Shown: positions 11,159-21,045 of the stretch, piece after piece
Numbering within the stretch: position 1 is the first letter of the stretch
Layout of the letters: the number at the start of each line of letters is the position of its first letter
Source: Venturia oleaginea
Lineage: Eukaryota; Ascomycota; Dothideomycetes; Venturiales; Venturiaceae
DNA length: 64,000 nt
NCBI GenBank assembly: GCA_013176395.1
Contig: JABMLP010000007.1
Location: forward strand, 620,001 to 684,000
Reading direction: 5' to 3'
Position numbers and translations under genes: made by a program
Notes under the pieces: model-generated
Database searches by the model: none
The model's input: the letters and a program-made list of their open reading frames with translations, nothing else
What the model was told of the DNA's origin: nothing

Positions 11159-12544
11159 GAAGGGGGGTAGGGTGGACACCTTTATCTTCGTCCAGAATCT
11201 GAATCTGAATATTGTCCTTATGAAAAAGACGTGCAGTTCGGCATTCGACGTCGAAATTCTAGGGCAAGGCCGCAACAAAGGCCGATTCGAGATCGTTTTA
11301 CCGCCCTCGGTTCCTCTAGTTCTATCTTAGTGACTCACCAGGTAATTCCAAATCCGACTCTAGACTAAACTCGAGATTTTAATTCCTTGCTTCGCACGGC
11401 TGTTCCTAATTCTGCGCGAATGTAGACAAGATATACGTACATATACTTACTTAGCGGCGATAATCCAAGATTGCACGTCTTTTTACGTTCACGATATGAT
11501 GAATTCGATCGTCCACGTTCTTTTTCCTTCCTCATTACCGCTGTGGAGATATGGAGGTATAAGGCTTGAAGCGTTCGTATTGCGTAGCAGATCGAGCCTA
11601 GAGCGCGACTAGAATTCTTTTAGGAAATAATATTTTTGGCTAGATAGCTTGGCCTCTGTTTCAGTACGAAGAGCGGTCGCTGTCAAGGTAAATGGACATC
11701 AAACGATACCTAGCTTCATCTAGAATTTAACGAGACTGAAACGCGTATCACACCAGTCTATCGAGCTCCTCATCAGCAATCAGTTCGTTCTGTCGTGCTG
11801 GATATAGGCCTCTTTCGCTCCGTAAAAGAAATGGTCGATATTTTCTCGTCGGCGTCCTTTGACATTGGGTGAAGGAGGTTCCGCTCAATAACCGCATTCG
11901 AAGACTGGGATCGCCTCCATCTGGTTAGGGTGGAATATCTCAACGGTATTGGATATCCGAATGTCCAAGTGTGCTTTCACCATCATTTCTTGATTCAACT
12001 GGTTTAACGAACTGCTTCTCCGACAAATCTTCTTCGTCAACACGTCGCCTTCCGTACACGGTGATGAAACTCAAGAAGCTCTTAGTGGGTGGCCAGTATC
12101 GAAAAAAGCCAGTTCCTCAGCTGTCTGGGGGAAAAGCCATTGTTGCCAGACTCCGGACAGCTAGCCGGAAGCGTTCGTATCGTGACGCGTACGGCGATGC
12201 TACCGCGTCTGTGCTAGATTCCAAATTCCATAAGCACAAGGATGACAAGTGAAGCAAAGAAACGAAAGGCAGCGGTGTTTTGGGACGAAGTGGGACCCTT
12301 GGACAGTGAGAGAGTTGAAAGAACGGAGCGGAATGCTGCCGCACTCCCTTGCCACATGAAGTTCCGAGGCCTGGGCTCAGAAGACTTCTGAACTCCAAAA
12401 TCCATCAAAGACTCATAAACCGGGTCACACGGTAGAACCTGACCCTCCCTGTCGCTAAGAAAAGATGGCACCTCCGCGCCGTTGCTCCAGGCAGGGTCGG
12501 ACACCTTAATGCAAAGGGTCGGCTTAATACAAATATTTCAGATA
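11159..12544. other. Spacer with no recognised gene
   Basis: Open frames of up to about 96 codons (11971-12252 plus; 12214-12504 minus) overlap each other and show no motif. No element ends were seen before the MITE at 12545. Confidence 0.4.
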
Positions 12545-12840
12545 ACGTATTCCACCACCGAGCCGGCCACTTTTCCTTGGCACAGCCCTTATCCTCTTCA
12601 ACACGCAATGTCTCAACAACGCAACGCGATAGCCGTTCATGAAGAAGGCAGAATTGATCTCGCTCTTCAGGCCTGTACCTCCGGCCAATTACAAAGCCTG
12701 GGCACAATGCGCGAAGGTGTAAAAAGGATATTGAGATATCTTCTGAATCAGATTCTATTGTTGATAGCGATAAAATTGAAGAGGCGTAACATGAGTTGGT
12801 CGTGCCAAGGAAAAGTGGCCGGCTCGGTGGTGGAATACGT
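12545..12840 (+). mobile_element. 296-bp MITE derived from the Fot1/pogo-like element
   Basis: Both ends carry the same inverted repeat of about 40 bp starting ACGTATTCCACCACCGAGCC, flanked by TA on each side (12543-12544 and 12841-12842). The interior is the first about 30 codons of the transposase (MSQQRNAIAVHEEGRIDLAL) fused to its last about 29 codons (GHNARRCKKDIE...). The MITE is therefore a direct deletion derivative of a Fot1-like element, with an intact start codon context but no transposase. Confidence 0.92.
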
Positions 12841-12847
12841 TATATGT

Positions 12848-12963
12848 GCTAGTGTCTATCTGGTGGAGCAAGGGCCTCGTCCGACCAAGCGACAACAACA
12901 ACATGGCGATCTCGCATATCGCACGACTTCTGAGCCCTCTGAGGCTCGTCTTGTATCTAGATT
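12848..12963 (+). repeat. A1 split direct repeat of the YR element (left end)
   Basis: 116 bp starting GCTAGTGTCTATCTGG and ending TATCTAGATT, matching A2 at 18535-18650 base for base by eye; an extra shared T precedes both. Confidence 0.9.
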
Positions 12964-13228
12964 GTTGTTGTAGGACTCGTCCTTCATCCCGATATTCTCC
13001 TTATCGTCCTACGAGTCTTTCCCGCCGCTGCGCGCGCCGCGCTTAGCCGTTCACCGCTTCTCGACAGACTTTTCAAGTACACCGCTGGCCTCGACGACGT
13101 CTTGGGCATCGTTATATTGCACCAGCATCAGAAATCCCTTCCAAAGAGCTCCTTGGCATCTCTAGGGCTCTGTACTTATTAACAGAGCTGACCTGCTAAC
13201 GATTTTAAATAGTTATACCGCTTTCTTT

Positions 13229-13662
13229 ATGCCTCCGAAGAAGGATATCACCGCGTCGGTTCCTATCAACTTATCCCTACCACCGGGTCACTCTACTCGC
13301 TCCTCTCGTACCCGATCCCCCTCTATTGTCTTCGAGACCCAGAGGTCATCTTCACGGTCGCGATCAACAATGCCCAGGCCGCTGAGGCTCGCGCCGTAGA
13401 GGCTCACAGGCTAAGGATGGACCGCGAAAAGGAGGAGCGCGACCTCCAGATGCAGGTCAAACGCGAAGAAGCGGCGGCGCGCCTTGCAAAAATTAGGGAG
13501 GGCTCTTTACTAGAACTACCGCATGGCACCAGTCGTCCGGGGGCGACTGAGCCGGATAACAGTACGGACTCACGTACGGCGCCTCCATCGGGATCCGCGA
13601 GCCTCATACGATTCGCGTACGCGGCGTTTCGAACAACTACTTCTCCGACGAGGCGACCGTAG
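13229..13662 (+). pseudogene. gag-like ORF of the YR element, one frameshift
   Basis: An ATG at 13229 opens a basic, Ser/Arg-rich N-terminus (MPPKKDITASV...) that stops at 13397. The protein continues in the next frame as an Ala/Glu/Arg-rich stretch (AQAAEARAVEAHRLRMDREK) predicted to form a coiled coil, ending at 13662. The change of frame corresponds to one lost base near 13330-13370. It overlaps the start of pol by about 120 bp. Identity as gag rests on position and composition only. Confidence 0.6.
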
Positions 13663-15088
13663 CCGAAGCTACGGGCTACGTTGCGAAGGAGCTGGCCGCC
13701 GGCCGATTGGCTATCTCTACAGACCCGGGCCTGTTTATCGCTCCTCTTGGGATGGTCCCAAAACAAGACGGAACCTTACGCCGGATCCACGACCTCTCTT
13801 GGCCGCCCCAAACTTCAGTCAACGACGCCATTCCACGCGTGTTTGGCAAGCTACAGTACACCAGAGTCGACAGAATTGTTCAGCACGTCCTTCGTACAGG
13901 CCGGGGCTGTCTTCTGATGAAACGCGACATTGCGCACGCTTTTCGCAACATCCCTGTGGATCTCATTTCGTCCCGGTATCTTGGGTTTTGCCTCAACGGC
14001 GTCAATTATCAAGAACTCTGCCTCCCTTTCGGTCTCAGGACTGCGCCATTTATCTTCAATCTCTTTGCGAAAGTCTCCATTGGGCTCTCGACGAGCAGGC
14101 CGGCACGCGCAGTATCCCTACCGCGATCGAGCACTACCTTGATGATTTTATGTTTGTGTGTACGTCTCAAGAAATTTCGGACCGCGTTTCGGAACTCTGG
14201 ATCAAGACCACCGATCGACTTGGGATTCCTCGCAAGGATGCCAAAGACGTGGTCGGCACGGCCGTCGAGATATTAGGTCTTCTGGTTGATACGGTACGCT
14301 TGGAACTGCGTCTCTCCGACGAGAAGAGAGATTCTTTGATCCAGGCTATCCGTGATCACCTCTCCGAGACAAGGCCGCGGCTCCGGGATACGAAGTCCCT
14401 CGCCGGGCGGCTCAGTTGGGCCAGTGCCGTCATCCGCCTTGGCCGGGTTTACACTCGATCGATCTGGGACTACCTGAGCGGAGCATACGGAGAAGTCAAT
14501 CGGCACTTTCGCCGAGCCCTGACTAGCGGTGTACGAGACGACCTTCTCTGGTGGCTCCATGCGCTCGAGCTAACCAACGGGGTCTACTTCTTCGATTATC
14601 GAAAGCGCCGTTGTTTCCACCTTTTCACTGATGCCTCCGGACAACAAAGCCTCGGCGGCTTCTTTTTCGAGTCCTCTGAGACCGATGTCTCTTGGGGGGA
14701 TTACACCAATAGTATCGCAATCGAGCATGCTTTTATTGCTGAACCGTCCAATCGTTCGGCGTTTATCAACCCTAAGGAGATGGAGGCTGTTGCCGTCGCA
14801 TTCCTCCGTTGGGGACCGTCTCTCTGGGCACATAATCGGGTCGTTATCCACTGTGACAACTCTACGGCCGTGGCCGGGTTGACGAAGGAGGCTGTTCGTG
14901 GTGAGAGCAACACCCATCTCCGCACTATTGTTACTCAGGCCGCTGCCTGCGATATTGTTATCGAAGCCCGCTGGCTTCCATCTACGGCTAACGGCCTGGC
15001 CGATGCCCTCTCTCGAGTCCAGTTTGATCGTATCGCCTGGCTCTGCCCCCAATGGGGCTCACCGCTTTCGATCTCACAGTTCCGCTGA
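13545..15088 (+). pseudogene. pol: reverse transcriptase and RNase H of the YR element, one frameshift
   Basis: RNA-directed DNA polymerase with RNase H. The first part is read in the frame of 13707 (PGLFIAPLGMVPKQDGTLRR, then KRDIAHAFRNIPV, LPFGLRTAPFIFN). Near 14075-14090 the frame moves back by one base and continues with HWALDEQAG and the catalytic YLDDFMF box. RNase H follows: LFTDAS, NPKEMEAVAV, IHCDNS and NGLADALSR, so all four acidic positions are present. The protein stops at 15088, immediately before the tandem array. The frame change fits a single lost base, making this copy inactive unless it is rescued by frameshifting. Confidence 0.88.
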
Positions 15089-16893
15089 ACTATTGTTGAA
15101 CCGTCCGATCGTTCGGCCTTTATTAACCCTAAAGAGATGGAGGCCGTTGCCGTTGCCGTTGCATTCCTCCGTTGGGGACCATCTCTATAGGCATATCCGG
15201 CCGACGCCCTCTCTCGAGTCTAGTTTTCGATCGTATCGTCTAGCTGCCTCCGATGGGGCTCACCTTTTTCGATCTCAGTTCCGCTGAACTATTGGTGAAC
15301 CGTCCGATCGTTCGGCGTTTATCAACCCTAAAGAGATGGAGGCCGTTGCCGTTGCCGTTGCATTCCTCCGTTGGGGACCATCTCTATAGGTACATCCGGC
15401 CGACGCCCTCTCTCGAGTCTAGTTTCGATCTTATCGTCTAGCTCTGCCTCCGATGAGGCTCACCGCTTTCGATCTTACAGTTCCGTTGAACTATTGGTGA
15501 ACCGTCCGATCGTTCGGCGTTTATCAACCCTAAAGAGATGGAGGCCGTTGCCGTTGCCGTTGCATTCCTCCGTTGGGGACCATCTCTATAGGTACATCTG
15601 GCCGACGCCCTCGCGAGTCTAGTTTCGATCGTATCGTCTAGCTCTGCCTCCGATGGGGCTCACCGCTTTCGATCTTATAGTTCCGTTGAACTATTGGTGA
15701 ACCGTCCGATCGTTCGGCGTTTATCAACCCTAAAGAGATGGAGGCCGTTGCCGTTGCCGTTGCATTCCTCCGTTGGGGACCATCTCTATAGGTACATCCG
15801 GCCGACGCCCTCTCTCGAGTCTAGTTTCGATCGTATCGTCTAGCTCTGCCTCCGATGGGGCTCACCGTTTTCGATCTCACAGTTCCGCTGAACTATTGGT
15901 GAACCGTCCGATCGTTCGGCGTTTATCAACCCTAAAGAGATGGAGGCCGTTGCCGTTGCCGTTGCATTCCTCCGTTGGGGACCATCTCTATAGGTACATC
16001 TGGCCGACGCCCTCGCGAGTCTAGTTTCGATCGTATCGTCTAGCTCTGCCTCCGATGGGGCTCACCGTTTTCGATCTCACAGTTCCGCTGAACTATTGGT
16101 GAACCGTCCGATCGTTCGGCGTTTATCAACCCTAAAGAGATGGAGGCCGTTGCCGTTGCCGTTGCATTCCTCCGTTGGGGACCATCTCTATAGGTACATC
16201 TGGCCGACGCCCTCGCGAGTCTAGTTTCGATCGTATCGTCTAGCTCTGCCTCCGATGGGGCTCACCGTTTTCGATCTCACAGTTCCGCTGAACTATTGGT
16301 GAATTGTCCGATCGTTCGGCGTTTATCAACCCTAAAGAGATGGAGGCCGTTGCCGTTGCCGTTGCATTCCTCCGTTGGGGACCATCTCTATAGGTACATC
16401 CGGCCGACGCCCTCTCTCGAGTCTAGTTTCGATCGTATCGTCTAGCTCTGCCTCCGATGGGGCTCACCGTTTTCGATCTCACAGTTCCGCTGAACTATTG
16501 GTGAACCGTCCGATCGTTCGGCGTTTATCAACCCTAAAGAGATGGAGGGCGTTGCCGTTGCCGTTGCATTCCTCCGTTGGGGACCATCTCTATAGGTACA
16601 TCTGGCCGACGCTCTCGCGAGTCTAGTTTCGATCGTATCGTCTGGCTCTGCCTCCGATGGGGCTCACCGCTTTCGATCTTACAGTTCCGTTGAACTATTG
16701 TTGAGCCGTCCGATCGTTCGGCGTTTATCAACCCTAAGAGATGGAGGCCGTTGCCGTTGCCGTTGCATTCCTCCGTTGGGGACCATCTCTATAGGTACAT
16801 CTGGCCGACGCCCTCGCGAGTCTAGTTTCGATCGTATCGTCTGGCTCTGCCTCCGATGGGGCTCTCCGCTATCGTCCTTACAGTTCCGTTGAA
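15089..16893 (+). repeat. Nine-copy tandem array of a chimeric RNase H fragment (199-202 bp unit)
   Basis: Units begin (GAACCGTCC or variant) at 15098, 15297, 15499, 15699, 15901, 16101, 16301, 16503 and 16703, so spacing is 199-202 bp. Each unit joins the RNase H stretch matching 14741-14831 (FINPKEMEAVAV...) to the one matching 14994-15090 (GLADALSR...SISQFR), skipping about 160 bp that encode the CDNS motif. Inside each unit GCCGTT is repeated three times where the parent has fewer. The array ends at about 16893, where single-copy sequence leads to the recombinase gene. Confidence 0.93.
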
Positions 16894-17051
16894 TTCTTGC
16901 TATCCCGGGGATTGCAACTTTGGGCTTGGCGCGCTGTTCGTGGCAGCCGTTCTTTGCAGGCTCATCGGCTTAAGCGCCATGCTACTCTGCTATCGCCGAC
17001 GTTCGGCAGATACCCTGGTCGGACTCCGGTACTCGTACAAAGCTTGCTAAC

Positions 17052-18140
17052 GTGCTTCGTCCAGCACCTAGCCTCGAGTATACTTCCTACGATAGCGAGC
17101 TCCTCCCTACAGTTCATAGGTTCTTCCTCCGTACCCTTCGCGAGCGAAACCTTGGCCTCTCTGATGAGTATATTACCCTCTTATGGTACGGCTTGGCCCA
17201 GAACACGCGCAACACGTACGGCGCGGGTATCAAGAGCTGGGAGAGGTTCTGTACGCTGGAGGGCTGTGTAGACTATCCCGCAGAACCCCTCAATCTCGGC
17301 GAATGGATGGCAAGGCGTGTCATTACTGGAGGAGCGAAAGGCATCATTTCCGGCGCTACAGCGGCCAGCTACCTCTCCGCAGTACGTTCAAAGCATATCG
17401 ACCTGGGATACCCTATCAGCGCGTTCGCTGATCCGATGCTCCTACGCGCAAGACAGGGGGCTCTCAACCTCAGGCCTCCGAAGCGCAAGAATAGGCTCCC
17501 TATTACTGTACGCATCCTTGAGGGACTGACGGCTGTGGAACCGACCACCGGAGCCGACCTCAATCTCGACACTCTCTTCAAGGTGGCCTATGCTGGTTTC
17601 TTCCGCCTTGGCGAGCTGGCTTACACTAGAAGAGATAGGGAGCACCCGCTGTTCTCCTATACTCACGTCTTACGGAGCGATATCGCCTTCCATCGTCATA
17701 CGCCTAGCCATCAGCCTTACGGGGTCTCTATTTTCCTGAAGCGTAGCAAGACCGATTACGCTAATCAGGGCGTTCCCATCTCCATCGCCGCAACGGGAAA
17801 ACCTACCTGTGCAGTAGCCGCCCTGGTAAGACTTTTCAGGCACGATCCGAAGCCGCTTTCGGCGCCTCTCTTCGACATCGGCAAAGGGCATTGTTCGGCC
17901 GCTGCTGTACACATGCAACTACGCCGACGCCTCCTCGCTACTGGTATTATCTCCTCGCTGGACGACAAGTCCTACACAGGCCATTCCTTCCGCAGGGGTG
18001 CTGCTACGGACGCAGCTGCGAAGGGAGTGCCTGAGCTCGAGCTTAAGGCAGCGGGTCGATGGTCCTCCGAAGCTTTCCTCCGTTACATATCCCGTTCGTT
18101 CGAACAGCAGCTTGCAATCAGTCGCCTGTTCCTGATATAA
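17052..18140 (+). CDS. Tyrosine recombinase of the YR retrotransposon
   Basis: Site-specific recombinase that would integrate the circular cDNA. The frame is open upstream of 17052 as well, so the true start is uncertain; 362 codons are shown. The N-terminal SAM-like part has TRNTYGAGIKSWERFC. The catalytic domain has AGFFRLGELAY (first Arg), GHSFRRGAAT (His-x-x-Arg), AGRW (His/Trp position) and RYISRS (nucleophilic Tyr). All expected catalytic positions are present and there is no stop or frameshift. The protein might instead be made as part of a longer pol; a frame on the preceding side (from 16897) encodes LQLWAWRAVRGSRSLQAHRL, which could be the lost linker. Confidence 0.9.
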   Translation: MLRPAPSLEYTSYDSELLPTVHRFFLRTLRERNLGLSDEYITLLWYGLAQNTRNTYGAGIKSWERFCTLEGCVDYPAEPLNLGEWMARRVITGGAKGIISGATAASYLSAVRSKHIDLGYPISAFADPMLLRARQGALNLRPPKRKNRLPITVRILEGLTAVEPTTGADLNLDTLFKVAYAGFFRLGELAYTRRDREHPLFSYTHVLRSDIAFHRHTPSHQPYGVSIFLKRSKTDYANQGVPISIAATGKPTCAVAALVRLFRHDPKPLSAPLFDIGKGHCSAAAVHMQLRRRLLATGIISSLDDKSYTGHSFRRGAATDAAAKGVPELELKAAGRWSSEAFLRYISRSFEQQLAISRLFLI

Positions 18141-18296
18141 CACCGTTGTGTTCACCCGATCGCCAAAAGCTATACTCTGCTTCGCTACACCGCTGTGTTT
18201 CTCGCCTCTACCCTGGACCGAGTATGTCGTACAGACTCGCCTCCTATCCCACCTCGTTTCCTTCTTGTTTGTCTGGGCCGCAGGCGCTTCGCTTCT

Positions 18297-18534
18297 GGGC
18301 AGTAGGGCACCTCATTTGCCTTCAATCGAGAAGCAATTGAGCCGTGGGCATGCCATCCTGAGACCTACCCCGTGGCTGAAGCCCCGTGTGGCTGAGGAAG
18401 CCTGTATGGCTCAGGGCTCAATGGCTTGCTCGCTCACAATGAAAATTCACGTGCCCTGGCCTGCGTCCGGCCAATCAACAGATAAAACGTGCCAGATGAC
18501 CGTGATCCGAAGGCGTGGCGAGATGGAGATAGAT
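18297..18534 (+). repeat. B1 split direct repeat of the YR element
   Basis: 238 bp starting GGGCAGTAGGGCACC and ending GGAGATAGAT, matching B2 at 18691-18928 with a constant offset of 394. It abuts A2 directly. Confidence 0.9.
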
Positions 18535-18650
18535 GCTAGTGTCTATCTGGTGGAGCAAGGGCCTCGTCCGACCAAGCGACAACAACAACATGGCGATCTC
18601 GCATATCGCACGACTTCTGAGCCCTCTGAGGCTCGTCTTGTATCTAGATT
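18535..18650 (+). repeat. A2 split direct repeat of the YR element
   Basis: Internal partner of A1. A 40-bp unique spacer (18651-18690) separates it from B2. Confidence 0.9.
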
Positions 18651-18690
18651 CCCACCCGCCTACACCCTGTAGTCAACGTCTTATACGTGC

Positions 18691-18928
18691 GGGCAGTAGG
18701 GCACCTCATTTGCCTTCAATCGAGAAGCAATTGAGCCGTGGGCATGCCATCCTGAGACCTACCCCGTGGCTGAAGCCCCGTGTGGCTGAGGAAGCCTGTA
18801 TGGCTCAGGGCTCAATGGCTTGCTCGCTCACAATGAAAATTCACGTGCCCTGGCCTGCGTCCGGCCAATCAACAGATAAAACGTGCCAGATGACCGTGAT
18901 CCGAAGGCGTGGCGAGATGGAGATAGAT
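18691..18928 (+). repeat. B2 split direct repeat of the YR element (right end)
   Basis: Right terminus of the element, ending GGAGATAGAT before flanking TATAGGAAAG. It matches B1 by eye. Confidence 0.9.
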
Positions 18929-19030
18929 TATAGGAAAGGACAGGCTCTTGCCTTGGTACACTCCGCCGTAGGAACCACCGCCTAGTCGAAGGTCTAGCTG
19001 ATATTTGTCTTGCACAACGAGAGGCTTCAT
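18929..19030 (-). pseudogene. 5' fragment of a protein kinase gene cut by the YR element
   Basis: Reading leftwards from the ATG at 19030, the frame gives MKPLVVQDKYQLDLRL followed by GGGSYGGVYQGK, which has the layout of a kinase beta-1 strand and glycine-rich loop and resembles casein kinase I N-termini. The reading then runs into the YR element at 18928. No kinase continuation was found left of 12545, so the rest of the gene is missing here. Only about 33 codons support this, so family assignment is tentative. Confidence 0.5.
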
Positions 19031-19228
19031 AGCGAGAAAGAGGGGGAGCATATGTCGACAATCGCAAATGCGTGCTCTTTGTAGGATACGGCAAGCTAGC
19101 AATCGTGGTGTGCAGGAAAACGGAGAGAACAGGAATTGAAGGCGCGTGCTGCTACAGGCGCTAATCTACGAGGGTGACGCGCTAAATATCGGCGGGGGAC
19201 CTCCCAGCTAATACCTGGTGGATTGTAA

Positions 19229-21045
19229 CTCTACCTCTTCTTCAACGCTGACCTGGTAGAGAGAAAGATCAGCCGGCACCAAGGCGCAATTGCGTACGTG
19301 GATGACTACTCTGTTTGGGTCACCGGGCCAAATGCTGAGGAAAATACTCGGGTGCTTCAAGAGACAGTGATACCAAAAGCGGAGCAGTGGGAACGTCGTA
19401 GTGGAGCTACATTTGAGCCCAAAAAGACAGCCTTCATCCACTTCACACCAAGCGCGGAAAGACTGTCAACGACGCCAATTCAAATTGGAGGCTGCTCGGT
19501 GGTGCCAGGCTCCTCCGTCAAGCTTCTAGGCATTATTCTCGACCAGAAATTGAAGTTCCACCTACAGGCTGCCAGAGCCGCCACAAAGGGACACGATGCC
19601 GCGATCCGGCTGAAGAGACTGAGTGGCCTCCTTACCAAGCAGGCACGGCAGCTGTTTGAGGCAACAGTGGCGTCAGTTGTCGACTACGCATCATCAGTCT
19701 GGACAACAGCGCTGAACGCTAAGGATACACGCTTGCTTGAACGACACCAAAGATGGGGGGCACAAGCCATTGTTGGATGCTTCCGAACCACAGCATTGGA
19801 TATTGCGCAGTCTGAGGCATCAATTGGGACCTTCCACCAACGACAGACAGGGAAATGGATGGGCCTGTGGGTCAAGCTAAATACATTACCGGAGCGCCAC
19901 CCATTGAGGTTCAGTATTAAGGCAGTGCATCAATCATTTAAGCTTCGCTCGTCACTGGGCCTATTAGCAGACAGGTTTGCAGGAATCAATATGCCCCAGA
20001 TTGAGATAGTCACACCATTTGCAAAAGCACCGTGGATCGAAGGGCCTTGCGTGATTATTGAAGAGCGCGACGAAGCTACAAAACCCACAGCAACACAAGA
20101 TGAAGACGAAGTCCACTGCTACACTGACGGCTCAGGTAGAAATGGCATCCTGGGGACGGGTATGGTGTACATTCTACCAGATGAGAACCGGACTACACTC
20201 GAGCAATACGCAACAACAGGATTGCTTGCAAACGGCAATATATACGCGACAGAGCTGAAGGTAATTAGTACTGCTCTAAGCCAACTGGCAGTGTGGACCA
20301 TGGTTCCGCTAGAAGGAAAACTCACCATCTTCTCGGACAATCAGAGTGCGCTAAAGAGTATCCGCAAGCCAAGACAGCAGTCAGGCCAGCATATCATCAA
20401 GGACATCTTGTCAGCCACGCAGCGATTACATCAAAGGATATCACCGTGGTTCTTCGATGGATCCCGGCACACTCTAGCATCAAGGGCAACGAAGCAGCAG
20501 ACAAAATGGCCAAAAGAAGTACCAAAGCAGGGAGCGCAGTGCCGTCAGAGATACGACTACGCTCAGCACTGATTAGGCAAACAAAGAAGAGCTGTCAACC
20601 AAGCGGCAAACTACTGCGAGGAGGGAGATTTACCAAATCCATTGATGCTGCTATCCCTGGAAAACACACGCGCACCATCTACAATCAGCTATCTAAAACA
20701 GAGGCTCAAATACTAGCTCAATTGCGGACGTCACACTGTCGGCTGAATAAGTACCTGAACCGAATTGGAGCGGCGGAATCACCATTGTGCGAAGAATGCG
20801 GAGTTGTGGAAAGCGTGCAGCATTTCCTACTCGATTGCAAACGATGGAGCGAGCATCGACGGCTCTTGCGAGAAGCAACCGAGCCAAGGAGTGACGTCTC
20901 CTATCTACTAGGAGGCCGCTCAACACTCACAAACAGAAGAGGAGAGATGATCGATGGTCCAAAATGGACGCCAGATGTAGCAGCAGTACGAGCGACAATT
21001 GCGTTCGTAGATGCTACCAAGCGATTCAGCCGAGAGACGGAGTAG
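19229..21045 (+). pseudogene. 5'-truncated Tad-type LINE ORF2: RT C-terminus and RNase H
   Basis: Non-LTR retrotransposon polymerase fragment. It opens at LYLFFNADLVERK and the RT active-site box AYVDDYSVWV, so the N-terminal endonuclease and most of RT are absent, as usual for LINE insertions that stopped early. RNase H follows (HCYTDGSGRNG, YATELKV, IFSDNQSALKS). Near 20430-20450 the frame shifts by one base, after which VLRWIPAHSSIKGNEAADKMA completes RNase H. A terminal CCHC-like knuckle is CEECGVVESVQHFLLDC. The stop is at 21045. The frameshift makes it non-functional. Confidence 0.88.

Larger units (their letters stand above)
12848..18928 (+). mobile_element. Tyrosine-recombinase retrotransposon, Ngaro/PAT-type, 6.1 kb
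   Basis: Order of parts: A1 repeat, gag-like coiled-coil region, reverse transcriptase and RNase H, a 1.8-kb internal tandem array, tyrosine recombinase, then B1, A2 and B2 repeats. The split direct repeats (A1...B1-A2-B2) and the YR gene in place of an integrase define the Ngaro/PAT structure; DIRS1 proper has inverted repeats instead. A1 and A2 (116 bp) and B1 and B2 (238 bp) appear identical by eye, which argues for a recent insertion. The B1-A2 junction joins the right-terminal sequence directly to the left-terminal sequence, as expected if it templates the ends of a circular intermediate. No target duplication is seen, consistent with YR integration. gag and pol each contain a one-base frameshift, so this copy is probably not autonomous although its recombinase looks intact. 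Confidence 0.92.

Noticed and set aside
12482..12973. A 163-codon ORF across the MITE and the left end of the YR element
   Set aside because: It is a chance fusion of transposase remnants and A1 repeat sequence.
15253..16731. A series of 60-83-codon ORFs repeating the same protein
   Set aside because: They are frames through the 200-bp tandem units, each ended by the same stop, not separate genes.
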